Shown here one piece after another: positions 62,690 to 64,000 of a DNA stretch of 64,000 bases (position 1 is its first letter; the number at the start of each line of letters is the position of its first letter). The DNA comes from Strongylocentrotus droebachiensis. Its lineage: Eukaryota > Echinodermata > Echinoidea > Camarodonta > Strongylocentrotidae. A model generated the notes under the pieces. That model had not been told where the DNA came from. It ran no database searches and worked only from the letters and a program-made list of their open reading frames with translations. Location: positions 62,001 to 126,000 of the forward strand of contig JAVYIG010001612.1 in NCBI GenBank assembly GCA_035222895.1. Reading direction: 5' to 3'. The translations under genes were made by a program, and so were the position numbers.

Positions 62690-63071
62690 AAAGAAATATA
62701 ATCACAGGCACAGCGTTAAAATCATCTAACAAGATTGTGATCATAACCTTACTCATTTTGATTTGTTTTTGATTTCGTAAACTCTTTTCGGGAGTGAGCA
62801 CAATTTTCTAATTATTTGTTGGCTCAACGGGGAGGGGGAGGGGGTATGGAGCTCTATTTTTTTTAATAATCAACACCCTCCCCCCACCCTTTGAGCAAAA
62901 AACAATTGGCACTTTGGAATCTCTTAGATTTAGAATTGAGAAGATAACACAATTCTTGTCTGATCTGCGGCTACATTTTGAAACACCGACCATAAAAACG
63001 ACTATCTTACCTATTGTCAAAAGAGGGCAGCAAATTACATGTTGAGCCAGCTGGCTTGCTGCGCCTGCGCA
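62690..63071. other. Upstream region of the 3'-terminal gene
   Basis: No repeat family recognised. 62830-62890 has G- and C-rich runs that can pair. The last 30 bases become CpG-rich next to the start codon. Confidence 0.45.
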
Positions 63072-63097
63072 ATGGCAACCTTAGCAACGGGTAACTC
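63055..63097 (+). promoter_or_regulatory. NRF1-like and X-box-like sites at the gene start
   Basis: TGCGCCTGCGCA (63059-63070) resembles the NRF1 site GCGCATGCGC. GCAACCTTAGCAAC (63077-63090) matches the RFX X-box GTNRCC(N)RGYAAC with one mismatch. Positions just around the first ATG fit a core promoter or 5' end. Inference only. Confidence 0.4.
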
Positions 63098-63941
63098 CAA
63101 AATGGACGACGAGCAACAGGCGAACGCAGGTAAATAGTGATTGTTTATACCGATAAATATCATATTTGTAAATATATTTTTGTTTTATTCAAGTGATATG
63201 TACGTATTAACTCTAGAGCTATAATTATCATTGACATTCTTAGTTATTGGGCATTCTTAATTGTATTAATATAGCAAAGAACTCGCCCATGTTTTTCTGA
63301 AGGATTTTGAAGTTCGCCGCGATGCGGTCAGTGTATGGGCCGAGAGTGACGGGGGAAGGGAAGTTGCCGTGAGCCTTGTGCGATGGTGCACGGTCGGCCG
63401 CGCGCGGCGGGGTGGAATGCGAACAAATGAGGTTGGATATTTTTTTTAGACTGTAGTGTAGGCCTAGGCTTCATGTTATTTCTTGGTCTATTTGGGTGAG
63501 GCAGATTGCTTTCACCTGAATTTAGACATTAGATCTATGTATGATATTAGACTGATTTCTAAATCAGCAATCAATGAAAATGTGATTGTGAAACAGTTCT
63601 GAAACGAAAACAAGAATTGAAGAAAGAAAGACAGATCAAACTAAAAATCAAATTGAAGGCTTAGCTTGAATTTTTGAAGAGATTTGTAATTGAACACTGT
63701 TTTGACATGCTAAGGTAGATGTTCAAGTTCAAACGCTGATGGATCTGTTGAAGTTGTAATGAAATAGCGAACTCTAACTTTACAAATTATGATTTTTATG
63801 TTTGTCACCTCAAAATAGTACAGATTCAAAATCAATTTTTATATTCCATTGCAGAACCTGCTGCTACTGATGGGCAGCAGGAAGAGACCAATGCTGAGCA
63901 GGAAACTAACGAGACATCACAAGAAGACACAACAGCACAAG
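63072..63941 (+). CDS. 5' end of an unrecognised gene, acidic N-terminus
   Basis: Exon 1 is 63072-63129 (MATLATGNSKMDDEQQANA, donor GTAAAT). Exon 2 is 63855-63941 (EPAATDGQQEETNAEQETNE then TSQEDTTAQ, acceptor ATTGCAG, donor GTACAC). Phases agree (1 and 1). A second in-frame ATG lies at 63102. The product starts Glu/Gln/Thr-rich and disordered; no domain is visible before the window ends. If the last donor is not used, the frame stops 36 bases later. The first intron has a CpG-rich stretch at 63310-63420. Confidence 0.6.
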
Positions 63942-64000
63942 GTACACTTCAAGAATGCCAGAAGACGTTATAAAACTCTCTGCGGCATTAACCGCTAGCC

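Overview
The window looks like nuclear DNA of an animal, most likely a marine deuterostome invertebrate and probably an echinoderm. The evidence is a many-exon vertebrate-like SIDT gene, a single-exon RING/B-box TRIM gene, CR1/L2-group LINE sequence, tRNA-derived SINEs with (ATT)n tails, dense MITEs, AT-rich introns and frequent TACATGTA palindromes. The species is inference. No LTR element, retrovirus or Polinton was recognised.

Region by region: (1) 478-23496, + strand: the last 18 exons of a SID-1 transmembrane family gene (SIDT1/SIDT2 type). They sum to 1,683 bp, all phases agree, and they encode the C-terminal 560 residues up to the stop. Its introns hold SINEs, (ATC)n and (CT)n microsatellites, TTAA-, TA- and hAT-type MITEs and GC-rich hairpin elements. 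(2) 23497-29126: 3' flank with SINE remnants and diverged duplications. (3) 29127-33708: a three-level nest, in which a TTAA MITE is split by a nearly intact 4.2-kb LINE whose ORF2 end is itself split by another TTAA MITE. (4) 33709-47342: a 207-bp tandem array of a palindromic repeat, its third unit interrupted by a complete-looking 11.2-kb PIF/Harbinger DNA transposon (36030-47234). That element has 47-bp perfect terminal inverted repeats, a TTA target duplication, a four-exon Myb/SANT-like gene on + and a two-exon DDE transposase on -, converging. (5) 51771-53372, - strand: a TRIM protein of 533 aa. (6) 53373-63071: microsatellites and MITEs, including two inverted copies of an element that has captured part of a C2H2 zinc-finger exon. 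(7) 63072 to the end, + strand: the first two coding exons of another gene with a Glu/Gln/Thr-rich N-terminus and an X-box/NRF1-like start region.

Host genes here are SIDT, TRIM and the 3'-terminal new gene; they look unrelated in function. The Harbinger transposase and Myb-like protein form a known two-protein transposition system. Most remaining sequence is mobile-element debris, and several insertions can be dated relative to each other from their nesting.
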